Assembly (NCBI GenBank): GCA_943788815.1 | Contig: CALSRS010000001.1 | Location: 434,001 to 498,000, forward strand | DNA from: an uncultured Gammaproteobacteria bacterium | GTDB lineage: Bacteria; Pseudomonadota; Gammaproteobacteria; Eutrophobiales; Eutrophobiaceae | DNA length: 64,000 nt | Direction: 5' to 3' | Part shown: positions 17,760-26,789 of the stretch, piece after piece | How the letters are laid out: each line of letters starts with the position of its first letter | Position numbering within the stretch: the first letter of the stretch is position 1 | Made by a program: the position numbers and the translations under genes | Notes under the pieces: generated by a model | The model's database searches: none | Told to the model about the DNA's origin: nothing | What the model saw: the letters and a program-made list of their open reading frames with translations, nothing else

Positions 17760-17848
17760 TACTAGACTTAATAGTAAGGGGTAACCCTTAAGAAAATGCT
17801 GACATCCTCGGCATAAGAACCTCATTAGGCGCCTGATGAGGTTTTTTC
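17760..17848 (+). ncRNA. Candidate small RNA ending in an orphan terminator
   Basis: A hairpin AAGGG-GTAA-CCCTT (17777-17790) is followed by a long stem at 17820-17841 (CCTCATTAGG / CCTGATGAGG) and six T. No plus-strand gene ends nearby, so the terminator must serve an unannotated transcript. The 5' end and a promoter could not be fixed. This is inference from structure only. Confidence 0.35.
17820..17847 (+). terminator. Rho-independent terminator without an upstream gene
   Basis: An 11-bp nearly perfect stem followed by TTTTTT. It lies in the upstream region of a minus-strand gene, on the plus strand. Confidence 0.6.
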
Positions 17849-17886
17849 ATTTTAGGGAAGAATTTAAAATCAATAACCTACCGTTA

Positions 17887-18330
17887 TGACAACTTCTATT
17901 TATCCAACTATTACTCCGTCATGCTGGTGGAAACCAGCATCCAATAGTTGTTTGAGCGCCTGCGGCGCACTTTTATTATTGGATACTGGCTTTCGCCAGT
18001 ATGACGACCTAGGCATTCGCCAGTATGACGGCTTCTATTTATCCAACTATTACTCCGTCATGCTGGTGGAAACCAGCATCCAATCAGTTGTTTGAGCGCC
18101 TGCGGCGCACTTTATTATATTAGATTCTGGCTTTCGCCAGAATGACGACCTAGGCATTCGCCAGTATGACGGCTTCAATTTATCCAACTACTACTCCGTC
18201 ATGCTGGTGGAAACCAGCATCCAATCAATTGTTTGGGCGCCTGCGGCGCACTTTATTATATTAGATTCTGGCTTTCGCCAGTATGACGACCTAGGCATTC
18301 GCCAGTATGACGGCTCATCCTCTACATCAT
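17887..18330. repeat. Tandem array of about 140-bp hairpin units, three copies
   Basis: Units begin at about 17887, 18026 and 18167, with spacings of 139 and 141 bp at the shared TATCCAACTA. Each holds ATGCTGGTGGAAACCAGCAT, a central GCGCC-TGC-GGCGC, and ATTCTGGC-TTTC-GCCAGAAT or its ATACTGGC variant. Units differ at stem positions but keep pairing. No coding potential is seen in 17849-18417. Confidence 0.88.
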
Positions 18331-18417
18331 TCCGGTCGCGCCAATATGACGACCTTTTTACAATTGGGGTCGTTGTCGCTTGAGTATCATTCTATGGCGC
18401 TTCCTTTCCCTTTCTAA

Positions 18418-19389
18418 TTAATCAGGGAGGCGAAAGACCAATACTGTATTCGCAGGTTGACTGCTACCGCATCCAATGTTGCCGCCAATTAAGTAGGCTT
18501 CATCATTCATGACAACGGCTGCAGCGGCGTGTCGTCCATCGGGCATGGGCGTTAATGTCGTCCAACTATTGGTAGCAGGGTCGTACGCTTCCACTTCGTT
18601 AAACGTCTGGCGAAGGTTGCGGTCCTTACATTCTCCACCGGCGTACACAATGCGGCCATTGAGATTAAAACCAACTCCTGCACTGCGTGGTGTTGACAGG
18701 GATGCGGCGCTGGTCCAGCTATCTGTATTTGGGTCGTAGATGAAATGTGTACCCAGACGGTTGGCTGTTGCCCCGCTACGACCACCGAAGACATGGATCT
18801 TCCCATCCAACACGGCGATGCCGGTATGATCACGGGCCTCAGGGATAGGCTCTGCCAGGGTCCAGGTGTCTGTCTTTGGATCGTAAACTTCATGTGTGGT
18901 CTGCATTTCCATCTCGGGGTTGCGGCCGGCAATGGCATGGATCTTTCCATTCAGGGCGACAACACCAGGGGCACCACGTGGGGTAGACAAGGGTGCAACG
19001 GCACGCCAGCTATCTTGAGCTGGGTCATATTCGAAGACACGATTAACGGCGCCTATATGAACATTGGCGACAAAGCCGCCAACCAGGTAAATTTTACCGT
19101 TCACGGTAGCAGCCCCGGCATGGGAGGCCACAGAAGGCATGTGTGAGAGATCCTGCCATGTGCCGGTTTTGGGATCGTAAACTTGAGTGAATCCGTTTGC
19201 CTGCACACCGGGTGATTGGCCGGTTAATACATAAATCTTGCCGTCCATTTCAGCCACCGCGATTTCTGCGCGCTCATAAGCCATAGGATGCTTCACATCC
19301 CAGGTTCCGCTTTCCTGCGCTGCCACGGAAATAGCGTAAACAGTGAATACACATCCTAGCAGTGCACGTCGGTAATTAATTTTATTCAT
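18418..19389 (-). CDS. Kelch-repeat protein, exported
   Basis: A periplasmic or secreted six-bladed Kelch propeller of about 323 residues. The repeats follow the Kelch pattern (GKIYVLTGQ, GKIYLVGGF, GKIHAIAGR, GKIHVFGGR, GRIVYAGGE, DEAYLIGGN), each with YDPKTDTW-type strands. The start at 19389 is chosen because GGAG lies five bases before that ATG; a longer frame starts at 19410. The signal peptide ends near SVAAQ. Kelch propellers bind carbohydrates or proteins, and the target here is unknown. Its leader contains a duplicated 195-bp structured repeat. Confidence 0.88.
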   Translation of the reverse strand: MNKINYRRALLGCVFTVYAISVAAQESGTWDVKHPMAYERAEIAVAEMDGKIYVLTGQSPGVQANGFTQVYDPKTGTWQDLSHMPSVASHAGAATVNGKIYLVGGFVANVHIGAVNRVFEYDPAQDSWRAVAPLSTPRGAPGVVALNGKIHAIAGRNPEMEMQTTHEVYDPKTDTWTLAEPIPEARDHTGIAVLDGKIHVFGGRSGATANRLGTHFIYDPNTDSWTSAASLSTPRSAGVGFNLNGRIVYAGGECKDRNLRQTFNEVEAYDPATNSWTTLTPMPDGRHAAAAVVMNDEAYLIGGNIGCGSSQPANTVLVFRLPD

Positions 19390-19440
19390 AACGTCTCCAT
19401 TCATGTCCATTTTGATATTAATCTTAAACTATCGCGGGCA

Positions 19441-19833
19441 AAGGAAAAAGGCAAAAACACCCGATTCACTATTCCCGAGCGAGCGCCATGGATGGCGTGA
19501 GTACTGGTAATGCAAGAGCATTCTCCAGTGAAGGCGGGAGTTTAGTTAATTAAACGGTGACGAAGTCACTGTACATAACGCTAACGATAGTAAGAGTCAA
19601 ACTGTCTTCTTTAGGATGCCTGAATTCGTTGAAACAAGGAAAAAGGCAAAAACACCCGATTCACTCTTCCCGAGCGAGCGCCATGGATGGCGTGAGTACT
19701 GGTAATGCAAGAGCATTCTCCAGTGTAGGCGGGAGTTTAGTTAAATATACGCTGAGGAAGTTACTGTGCGTAGCGCTAACTTTATTAAGGGACAAACTGT
19801 TTGCTTAGGGATACCTGAATACGTGTGAAACGA
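19441..19833. repeat. Two 195-bp structured direct repeats
   Basis: Units start at 19441 and 19636 (AAGGAAAAAGGCAAAAACAC). The first 110 bp are almost identical and include two hairpins: CGCCATGGATGGCG and ACTGG-T-AATGC-AAGA-GCATT-CT-CCAGT. The remaining 85 bp have diverged much more. The unit is unrelated to the common hairpin family of this window. It fills the gap between the ankyrin gene and the Kelch gene, and no other feature is seen there. Confidence 0.8.
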
Positions 19834-19838
19834 AGGTA

Positions 19839-21620
19839 TTAGTTATCCACTTCTTCCACGACGTCCTGGATTCGTCCCAACACACACTCGCCCACAGGGC
19901 CTGTGGGTTCGGATGAGCCTGCACCAAGTTCTTTGAGTAACTTTACGGTATCGGGTTTGGGTTTGGATGCGGCGAGGAGTCCTACTGTGTTTTCCCCTGA
20001 TGCCAGGCTAAGGGGGGTACGTCCACAGCCGTTCATAACATTTATGTTGGCGCCCTCATCCACCAGGAATCGCACCAGGGTATTGGTACCGTTTAACGCG
20101 GCGACGTGTAGCGGGGTCCAACCGGTGATGTTGGCTTCGTTGACATCGGCGCCCAGGGCGACCAGGCGTCTTGCAATGGCCAGCGCTGCCCTTTCCTGTT
20201 CCACGGTCACGCCTTTTTGTCTGCCCATGCCCACGGCGGCCATGAAGACAGTGGCATCGCCCTGGATCTGATTACCGTCATCGTGTTTACTGGTTTGATC
20301 ACTGAAGACTTCGTGATTGACCTCAGTGGTGACCTGGGTATTGGCGCCGTGTTCCAGCATGATCTCCACGGCAAATTGATCCTGAGACGCGGCGGCCAGA
20401 AATGCTGGGGTGGCATTGGCAAGGTTGACCCAGGTGAGGTGTTCAATGCGCATGTGCGGCGGCGGGTATTTCATGGCGGCATTGACATCAGCACCGCGTG
20501 CCAGTAATGCCTCTGCCAGATCATGCATGTTATCGCCGGGTAACATGGCCTTTCTGTTATAGCCCTGGTAATCGATCTGTTTTGTTTCACCTTCGACAAC
20601 ATCAAGATTCGATGTAGGATCATTGAGCAAGGCCAATTCCGTTTCGGTGAGAATTGCCATGTCTTTACAGGGCACACCGTCGGTAAAACCACAGACCCGC
20701 TTTTCCTTTTCCAGGCTTAGTCCCAGCAATACCTTAAGACCATCACGCATGGTGAAATGCAGGGCCGTCATACCGTTGGCATCGGTGATGTTCGGATCAG
20801 CGCCCCACTCCAGCAGATCCATCGCAAGATCAGCATGTCCCCAGGCCGTGGCAATCACCAGTGCTGGCCCGTCTTCAACGGACACTTCATTAACATCAAC
20901 ACCTTTATCTAATAGTAATCGGGCACTTGCCCTGTCGCCTTGTCTGGCGGCAAACATCAATGCGGAGTAACCGCCTTTGGCAATGGCAGTCACATTGCTA
21001 CCAAAGCCTTCCATGAGCATGGGGGAAAATTCTTCGGGTTCAGCAAGTTTTTTGCTGCGCAGGTTAACGTTGGCCCCGCGGTCGATTAATACTTTGGCAA
21101 CATCGGGATGGCCATAAGAGATGGCCCACATCAGGGCGGTTTGTCCACGCCTGGGGTCCTGGGTATTGATTGTCGCACCATGATCCAGTAAATGCGTGAT
21201 GCTCTGGGTTCCCCCGGTCTTGGCGGCGGTCATGAGTACCGTCTCTCCGCTCCACGTGGCCTGATTGGGATCGGCGCCGGCTTCAAGCAGTGCTGCGATA
21301 ATGCGAGGGTTTTGATTTCTGGCTGCGAGTATTAAGGGTGTGACACCCAGATAGTTTCCGGCGTTGACATCGGCGCCGGCATCGATCAATTGTTTTGCGG
21401 TATCCAGATTGTCCCAGTATACCGACCATGCCAGGGCGGTCGTGCCGTCTCCCTGGGCCTCATTGATATTATTTTCGTTCGTAAGGAGTGATTGGACTGT
21501 TTGCCAGTCCTGTTTTTTCGCAGCATTGACGAGATCCATGGGGGCGGCATGACAAATGCCCCATGCAAAAAACAGGGCAAACAATAGGTGTTGTCCTTTG
21601 AATAAGCTGGCGATGTTCAT
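19839..21620 (-). CDS. Ankyrin-repeat protein, exported
   Basis: A 593-residue protein with a signal peptide (LFFAWGICHAAP) and at least ten ankyrin repeats, mostly in two blocks at about residues 30-290 and 350-560. Typical copies read GTTALAWSVYWDNLDTAK, GVTPLILAARNQNPRIIAAL and GWTPLHVAALNGTNTL. An interrupting segment near 295-350 holds two cysteines (CGFTDGVPC). Ankyrin arrays bind other proteins. It lies 15 bp after the DUF1552 gene on the same strand, so it is probably co-transcribed with the DUF1592/DUF1552 pair and may act with them in the periplasm. Confidence 0.92.
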   Translation of the reverse strand: MNIASLFKGQHLLFALFFAWGICHAAPMDLVNAAKKQDWQTVQSLLTNENNINEAQGDGTTALAWSVYWDNLDTAKQLIDAGADVNAGNYLGVTPLILAARNQNPRIIAALLEAGADPNQATWSGETVLMTAAKTGGTQSITHLLDHGATINTQDPRRGQTALMWAISYGHPDVAKVLIDRGANVNLRSKKLAEPEEFSPMLMEGFGSNVTAIAKGGYSALMFAARQGDRASARLLLDKGVDVNEVSVEDGPALVIATAWGHADLAMDLLEWGADPNITDANGMTALHFTMRDGLKVLLGLSLEKEKRVCGFTDGVPCKDMAILTETELALLNDPTSNLDVVEGETKQIDYQGYNRKAMLPGDNMHDLAEALLARGADVNAAMKYPPPHMRIEHLTWVNLANATPAFLAAASQDQFAVEIMLEHGANTQVTTEVNHEVFSDQTSKHDDGNQIQGDATVFMAAVGMGRQKGVTVEQERAALAIARRLVALGADVNEANITGWTPLHVAALNGTNTLVRFLVDEGANINVMNGCGRTPLSLASGENTVGLLAASKPKPDTVKLLKELGAGSSEPTGPVGECVLGRIQDVVEEVDN

Positions 21621-21635
21621 AGAGTGCGCCAGGTC

Positions 21636-22964
21636 TTATGCGGTGGAACTGAGGTTCAGCTCTCCCGTTGACTTACCAAAGGATTCAGTCTCGATACCGC
21701 CTTTGTTCAACATGCTGATATGCAGGTGATCCATTAAGGTGCCACGTTCATATTGGATATGGCGGCCACCCTTGAGTTTACCTTGAGCACCCCCCACCAA
21801 CAGGGCGGGGACTTGATGCTGGTCATGGTCATTACCATCCCCCATACCGGCACCGTAAAGGAGCATGGAATTGTCCAATAGTGACGAGCCATCAATTTCT
21901 TTGGTCGCTGCCATCTTGTCAAGAAACTCGCTATACATCTTGGCATGATAGACATCGATCTCACCGGCACGTTGTCTCTTGCCGGGATCACCACGATGAT
22001 GGGTCATAGGATGGTAGGGATCGGTATGACCCAACTGGGTAAACACCAGTTCGCTGTATTCGCGTGCCACCATGAAAGTAAATACCCGGGTCATGTCGGT
22101 CTGGAAGGCCAGGACCAATAATTCATACATCAATCTCAAGTGCTCTTCATGGGCCGGAATACCAAAGGGTTTGTCCACTTCGGGTAAGGCCATGTTGGTT
22201 TTCTCTTCGGCCTTCACCAGATTGAGTTCGACTTCGCGAATGGCACTAAGATACTCATCCAGTTTCACGGTGTCTTCGGCTCCGATAGCCTTTTTGGTTC
22301 GCGCAACATCGTCGCGGACAAAATCCAGCACACTTTGATCGATGCGAATACGGCTCTTGCGCGCTTCGGGATCGGTGCCACTGTCACCGAACAGGCGTTC
22401 AAAGATCTCGCGTGGGCGGTGTTCCATGGGCAGCGGTGTCGTGGGGCTGCTCCAGGAGATTGTGTTGGTATAGGCAGAGCTGTAACCGCCGGAGGATTGA
22501 CCGGCCAGTTCCGCGGCATTCTCAAGACAGACTTGCAAGGATGAGATGGGTGTCTCTTTGCCAAAATTATTGGCGAACACCTGGTCCACGGAGATGCCGC
22601 AATAGATATCACTTAAGGACCGGGTGGGCCGTGCGCCGGTGAGATACATGGCGCTGCCGCCGATGTGGCCGCTGACGTTTTTTTCATTACCATTGTCCAG
22701 GTTACTGAGTACCAGTAACTGGTCACGATAGGCAGTCCAATGCTTGAGCATATCCGTCAATTCATAGTCGCTACCGGTAGTCTTTGGGCACCAGCGCTCC
22801 TTTACCATACCGTTTGGGGAATACGTGTAGCCTACTCGCATGGGGATCTTCGCAGCTGAACTGGCCATTGCGGGTAGCATGGCATCTAGCATAGGTAGTG
22901 CGAGCGATGCCCCCACACCCCGAAGAAAGGTACGCCTTGGGATGGCCTTTTTGAATATCATCAT
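21636..22964 (-). CDS. DUF1552 family protein with Tat signal
   Basis: A 442-residue exported protein of unknown function. The N terminus carries a twin-arginine signal (P-R-R-T-F-L-R-G) followed by a hydrophobic stretch with AMASSA, so it is likely exported folded. GYTYSPNGMVKERWCPK, the HIGGSAMYLTGARP segment and MLLYGAGMGDGNDHDQHQVP are typical of DUF1552. The family is related to the alkaline-phosphatase-like / DUF1501 group, but catalysis has not been shown. The ATG overlaps the stop of the DUF1592 gene by four bases, indicating translational coupling, and the two families commonly occur as a pair. Confidence 0.9.
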   Translation of the reverse strand: MMIFKKAIPRRTFLRGVGASLALPMLDAMLPAMASSAAKIPMRVGYTYSPNGMVKERWCPKTTGSDYELTDMLKHWTAYRDQLLVLSNLDNGNEKNVSGHIGGSAMYLTGARPTRSLSDIYCGISVDQVFANNFGKETPISSLQVCLENAAELAGQSSGGYSSAYTNTISWSSPTTPLPMEHRPREIFERLFGDSGTDPEARKSRIRIDQSVLDFVRDDVARTKKAIGAEDTVKLDEYLSAIREVELNLVKAEEKTNMALPEVDKPFGIPAHEEHLRLMYELLVLAFQTDMTRVFTFMVAREYSELVFTQLGHTDPYHPMTHHRGDPGKRQRAGEIDVYHAKMYSEFLDKMAATKEIDGSSLLDNSMLLYGAGMGDGNDHDQHQVPALLVGGAQGKLKGGRHIQYERGTLMDHLHISMLNKGGIETESFGKSTGELNLSSTA

Positions 22965-25423
22965 GGTCTCGTGCTCCTCATCCTAAAAGGTAAACTGTTA
23001 ACTATTCCCGATACAATGTCTGAAAAACGGTATTCATCGGCTTCGGCATCACGCACTATTTGCCGCACCGTTGGCATATCATAATACTCTATATCCCGGC
23101 CCATGGCATAGGTCAGCAATTTCTGGGTAAATGCCCTGGCAATCACTGGCGAATTCCCGAGTAATGCCTGCTGTAACTCTGCTGGACCCTGAAATTCCAG
23201 GCCGTCCGGCAGCATGCCGCTGGAATCGATGAGCTGACCCGCATCCTCCGTTCGCCATTGGCCTATGGGACTGAAGTTTTCCAAACCAAAGCCGATGGGA
23301 TCCATGCGGTTGTGACACACAGCACAGACCGGATTGGCACGGTGTTTTTCCATGGCCTCGCGCATGGTCAGTACCTTGCCTGTACCATCCACCTGCTTCA
23401 GGTCCGGAATATTAGTTGGCGGCGGCGGCGGCGGTGCTGCGAGGATATTTTCTAATACCCACTTGCCCCTGAGCACTGGTGAGGTGCGGTTGGGATAGGC
23501 GGTAATCGAAAGGATTGCCCCTTGTGCCAGAAGACCCTTTAACTCGGGCTCCTGAACTGCTACCCGACGAAATCGATTGCCGATGACCCCCGGGATCCCG
23601 TAATGCCGGGCGAGGCGATCATTAATATATTTGTAGTCCGCACGGAACAAATCAAGGATGGAGCGATTCTCCTGAAAAATACTCCCAAGAAATAATTTGG
23701 TCTCTGTCTGCAAGTCGCTACGCAGGGACTCATCAAACTCGGGAAATAATTTGTAGTCTTTGGAGGTATGGGGAAGATTGCGCAGCAATAACCATTGCTC
23801 GGCGAAATTATTTACCAGGGTTTTGGCTCGCTCATCCGCCAGCATGCGTTTTACCTGTTGTGACATAACAGCCGGATCACCCAGCCTGCCCTGTTCGGCC
23901 ACGGTCAGCAGTTCATCATCGGGTATGCTGCTCCAGAGAAAAAACGACAATCGCGAGGCGAGTTCCAGATCACTCAGGGGATACAAACCGTCTTCAGATA
24001 TGGTTTCGGGTTTACGGTAAACCCGGAATAAAAACTCCGAGCTGACTAATAGACCTTGTAGCGCCACCTGTATTCCTGATTCAAAACGACCGCCCTCTTG
24101 TCGACCTCTTTGGAAAAGACGCATGAAGGGATTGACTTCGGCATCAGCAACGGGTCGCCGCCAGGCGCTGCGTGCCAGCCTGGTGAGGATCTGTTTGGCA
24201 CAGGCCTCTTCATCGAGATTTTTATCTGGCATGCAGCTAAAGATCCGCTCGCGGCTGACGGTATTGCCTGCGCCTTCGGCATTGAAGGGACCGCTAATGG
24301 TAATGTTGCTAACCGCCGGATTGACATAGGCCCTTTCATAATCATAGTTTCTCGGTATACGTGCGGTCTGGTGGTTGCTGTTATCTCGCCGCGGGACTTG
24401 CTCTTCCCAGGCATAGTTTTCTTCTAAAAAGGCCACCTGCACCATACGTTCACCCGCCTTGATGGGAAAACGTACCTTGAGATTGGCATCGGCCGTGGTT
24501 TCGTATTTGGTTTGACTGAAATTTGGCGGGATGGTGTCTCCTGTTTTGGCCCCCAGTGCCAATGCAACATTGTCGCCACCGACACTCAGCAGTTCAATGC
24601 GTTTACCATCCACCAAAACATCAAGACGATGAGGACGGTTCATCCCAATGACCATGCCGGAATCATCGGTGCGTTGGAGTCGCACGCTGATCTCATATTC
24701 ACCGTCCAGTGCAAAACGATGATTTACGGCCAATCCACCCCGGGTACCAAAGGGCAGGTCTTCACTCATGCGTTCATGCTGTAACAGCACTGGCGAGACA
24801 GTATAAACCTTGCTGTTGGCATCAATACTGGTATCGCCCACGGCAAGGCGGCTGACCTCGCGGGCCACCTTCATGTATTTTTCCATTAATATTGGTGATA
24901 CCGAGAGCAGATCACCGAGGTTATCAAACTCACCGGAATTATCCGGTGGAAGTAAGGCCGCCCCATCGATATTGACGGCGAGGAGGTCTCGAACTACGTT
25001 GGTGTACTCCGCGCGGTTAAGCCGGTGGGAATTGACGGTCCTGCCGGGATTGGGGTTGGCCGCCGCCCTGGTATCCAGAGTATCCACCAGGTGAGCGGCA
25101 AAAGATTGGTAAACGTCGTCATCGGGTCGCGGCATCCCCACCGGTGGCATAGATCGGGTCTGTAATTTCAGTAAGACTTTTTCCCAGAGTTCCGGATCAC
25201 CTGCAATATCTTCAATGTCTGCCCTGTCCAGCATCAGGTTGGCGGTTTTTAAGGTTTCGTTATGACAACTAATACAGTAACGATCGAGAGTTGCCTGGAA
25301 TGCCTGAGAATTACTCTCTGTTTGCCTATCCTGTGCCCATAGGACGCCGTGCCCAATGAGAAAAAGGCAAAGTGTAATGAAACAAATGGATAATCTATTT
25401 ATGGCAGTAATCTCATATGACAT
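22961..25423 (-). CDS. DUF1592-type protein with planctomycete-type cytochrome domains
   Basis: An 820-residue exported protein. After a signal peptide (HGVLWAQ) comes a haem-binding C-I-S-C-H near residue 50 in a PSCyt1-like domain. Then follow the modules usually named DUF1587 (LNRAEYTNVVRDLLAVN), DUF1595, DUF1592 (LASRLSFFLWSSIPDDELL), DUF1588 (GLLAQGAILSITAYPNRTSPVLRGKW as positions 645-670) and DUF1585. A second C-A-V-C-H-N-R-M-D-P haem motif lies near 720. Such proteins are abundant in planctomycetes and occur in some gammaproteobacteria; a redox role is likely, but no reaction is established. It is the first gene of the DUF1592-DUF1552-ankyrin unit. Confidence 0.9.
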   Translation of the reverse strand: MSYEITAINRLSICFITLCLFLIGHGVLWAQDRQTESNSQAFQATLDRYCISCHNETLKTANLMLDRADIEDIAGDPELWEKVLLKLQTRSMPPVGMPRPDDDVYQSFAAHLVDTLDTRAAANPNPGRTVNSHRLNRAEYTNVVRDLLAVNIDGAALLPPDNSGEFDNLGDLLSVSPILMEKYMKVAREVSRLAVGDTSIDANSKVYTVSPVLLQHERMSEDLPFGTRGGLAVNHRFALDGEYEISVRLQRTDDSGMVIGMNRPHRLDVLVDGKRIELLSVGGDNVALALGAKTGDTIPPNFSQTKYETTADANLKVRFPIKAGERMVQVAFLEENYAWEEQVPRRDNSNHQTARIPRNYDYERAYVNPAVSNITISGPFNAEGAGNTVSRERIFSCMPDKNLDEEACAKQILTRLARSAWRRPVADAEVNPFMRLFQRGRQEGGRFESGIQVALQGLLVSSEFLFRVYRKPETISEDGLYPLSDLELASRLSFFLWSSIPDDELLTVAEQGRLGDPAVMSQQVKRMLADERAKTLVNNFAEQWLLLRNLPHTSKDYKLFPEFDESLRSDLQTETKLFLGSIFQENRSILDLFRADYKYINDRLARHYGIPGVIGNRFRRVAVQEPELKGLLAQGAILSITAYPNRTSPVLRGKWVLENILAAPPPPPPTNIPDLKQVDGTGKVLTMREAMEKHRANPVCAVCHNRMDPIGFGLENFSPIGQWRTEDAGQLIDSSGMLPDGLEFQGPAELQQALLGNSPVIARAFTQKLLTYAMGRDIEYYDMPTVRQIVRDAEADEYRFSDIVSGIVNSLPFRMRSTRP

Positions 25424-25558
25424 TCATCAAAAATAGCTGGTTAAATAGTAGCTAATTGACTGTGCTAAATCAAACAGTTACAGAGAAAATAGCGGTTTTT
25501 GTGTTCGTAGTTCACAGAGATTCAAATTCCACCCCTGGTTTGATTCGCGGCACTCAGA

Positions 25559-26263
25559 TTAATTCACCAACAAATCCACTCGATGCGGCTGTAAGAACAC
25601 TGCCCCATCCGGCGTCATATTGTTTTCAAACTTCTCTTCGACTATTGCCCAGGTTTCATCGTCTAACTTATGTTCCACGAAGGTCCTGTTTAGGATTTCT
25701 TCCTTGAATATCGCAAAGCTTTCTTTCTTGCTTTGGGTTTTGAAAAAGATTTCTTCTTTGAGGTTTAGAAGGTTTGAGTCAACGGCCCTTTTGACTGCGG
25801 CAAAGGCCTGTTCGCGGACTTCCTGCTCATCGTGGAAGATGCGCATGATTTCGTTGTACTCGCCATCGAAGATGGGCTCGGAAATATAGGCCATGCCACC
25901 GGGTTTGAGGACGCGTTTGATTTCTTCCATGGCTTTGTCCATGAGATCCATAGGGACATGGTGCAGAGACTTAAACATAAAGACAATGTCGTAGCTGTTG
26001 TCGTCTGCAGGGATTGCCTGGGCGCCAGCTTCTTTGAAAGTAATGTTGGATGGCGCGTCGCTATTCAAGTTTTTTTCGTGCTGTATTTGGTCAACTTCAC
26101 AAGCATCGATGTGACAGCTGGGATGGGCCTCTGCAATCTTCCTGGCATGCGGCGCACTTCCACAACCCAGTTCCAGAATTTGTTTATCGTTAAAGTCGAA
26201 AAGACTGTTGTAGACATCGGCGTCTTTGCAGATGCGGTCTATGTTGGGGCTATTAATTTGCAT
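25559..26263 (-). CDS. Class I SAM-dependent methyltransferase
   Basis: A cytoplasmic methyltransferase of 234 residues. Motif I, LELGCGSAPHARKIAE, binds S-adenosylmethionine. Acidic motif II is in DACEVDQ, and motif IV DIVFMFKSLHHVP is followed by IKRVLKPGGMAYISEPIF, the typical motif V-VI region of the Methyltransf_11 group. The C-terminal 90 residues are helical and acidic and probably set the substrate. The substrate is not predictable: no partner gene is adjacent, and the gene ends next to a 135-bp spacer before the DUF1592 unit. Confidence 0.88.
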   Translation of the reverse strand: MQINSPNIDRICKDADVYNSLFDFNDKQILELGCGSAPHARKIAEAHPSCHIDACEVDQIQHEKNLNSDAPSNITFKEAGAQAIPADDNSYDIVFMFKSLHHVPMDLMDKAMEEIKRVLKPGGMAYISEPIFDGEYNEIMRIFHDEQEVREQAFAAVKRAVDSNLLNLKEEIFFKTQSKKESFAIFKEEILNRTFVEHKLDDETWAIVEEKFENNMTPDGAVFLQPHRVDLLVN

Positions 26264-26383
26264 TTACTGCTCTTCCTTATTTTTTATAAGGATTGATCTT
26301 TTTTATTCATTCCGCAAGTTGCTTGTGAGAGTTTCTTGTTTTTCTCACTAATGCGGGAGCACTGCGTGCGGTTAATTTGATTA

Positions 26384-26760
26384 AATACTGGCTTCGGCTC
26401 TGGCTCCTCGAACGCTGTTCCGGACGCGTTTCCACCTCCTCCATCCCTGGAGTCGTGCTTCGCTCTCGGTCTTCGTTCCAGACACGACTCTACCGGTTCC
26501 ATCCATGGAATCGTACCGCCTAAATCCATCTTGGCGTTCGCGGGAATGATGGTTCCTACTCAACGTCATTCTAGGTGCGCGTAGCGCAACCCGGAATCCA
26601 GTCATATTTATGAGCGCCTACAGCGCACTTTATTTCACTAGATTCCCGCTTCGGCTCTGGCTCCTGCTTCGCTCTCGGTCTTCGTTCCAGACACGACTCT
26701 ACCGATTCCATCCATGGAATCGTACCGCCTAAATCCATGTAGACGTTCGCAGGAATGACG
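26384..26760. repeat. Two long modular hairpin elements
   Basis: Copies at about 26384-26552 and 26564-26760 carry the expanded module string: TGTTCC(A/G)GAC loops, CTCCATCCCTGGAG, GATTCCATCCATGGAATC and CCTAAATCCATGTAG. The second has a central GAGCGCC-TACA-GCGC hairpin. No gene is seen in 26264-26789. Confidence 0.8.
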
Positions 26761-26789
26761 TATTGGGAGAAGTTCTCCAATATAACGTT

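Noticed and set aside
17887-18330. The regularly spaced repeats were considered as a CRISPR array.
   Set aside because: Units of 140 bp with internal hairpins, no short identical repeats with unique spacers, and no cas genes nearby.
19557-19808. An 83-codon plus-strand frame in the 195-bp repeats.
   Set aside because: It exists in only one of the two copies and the diverged tail shows no codon-like pattern of change.
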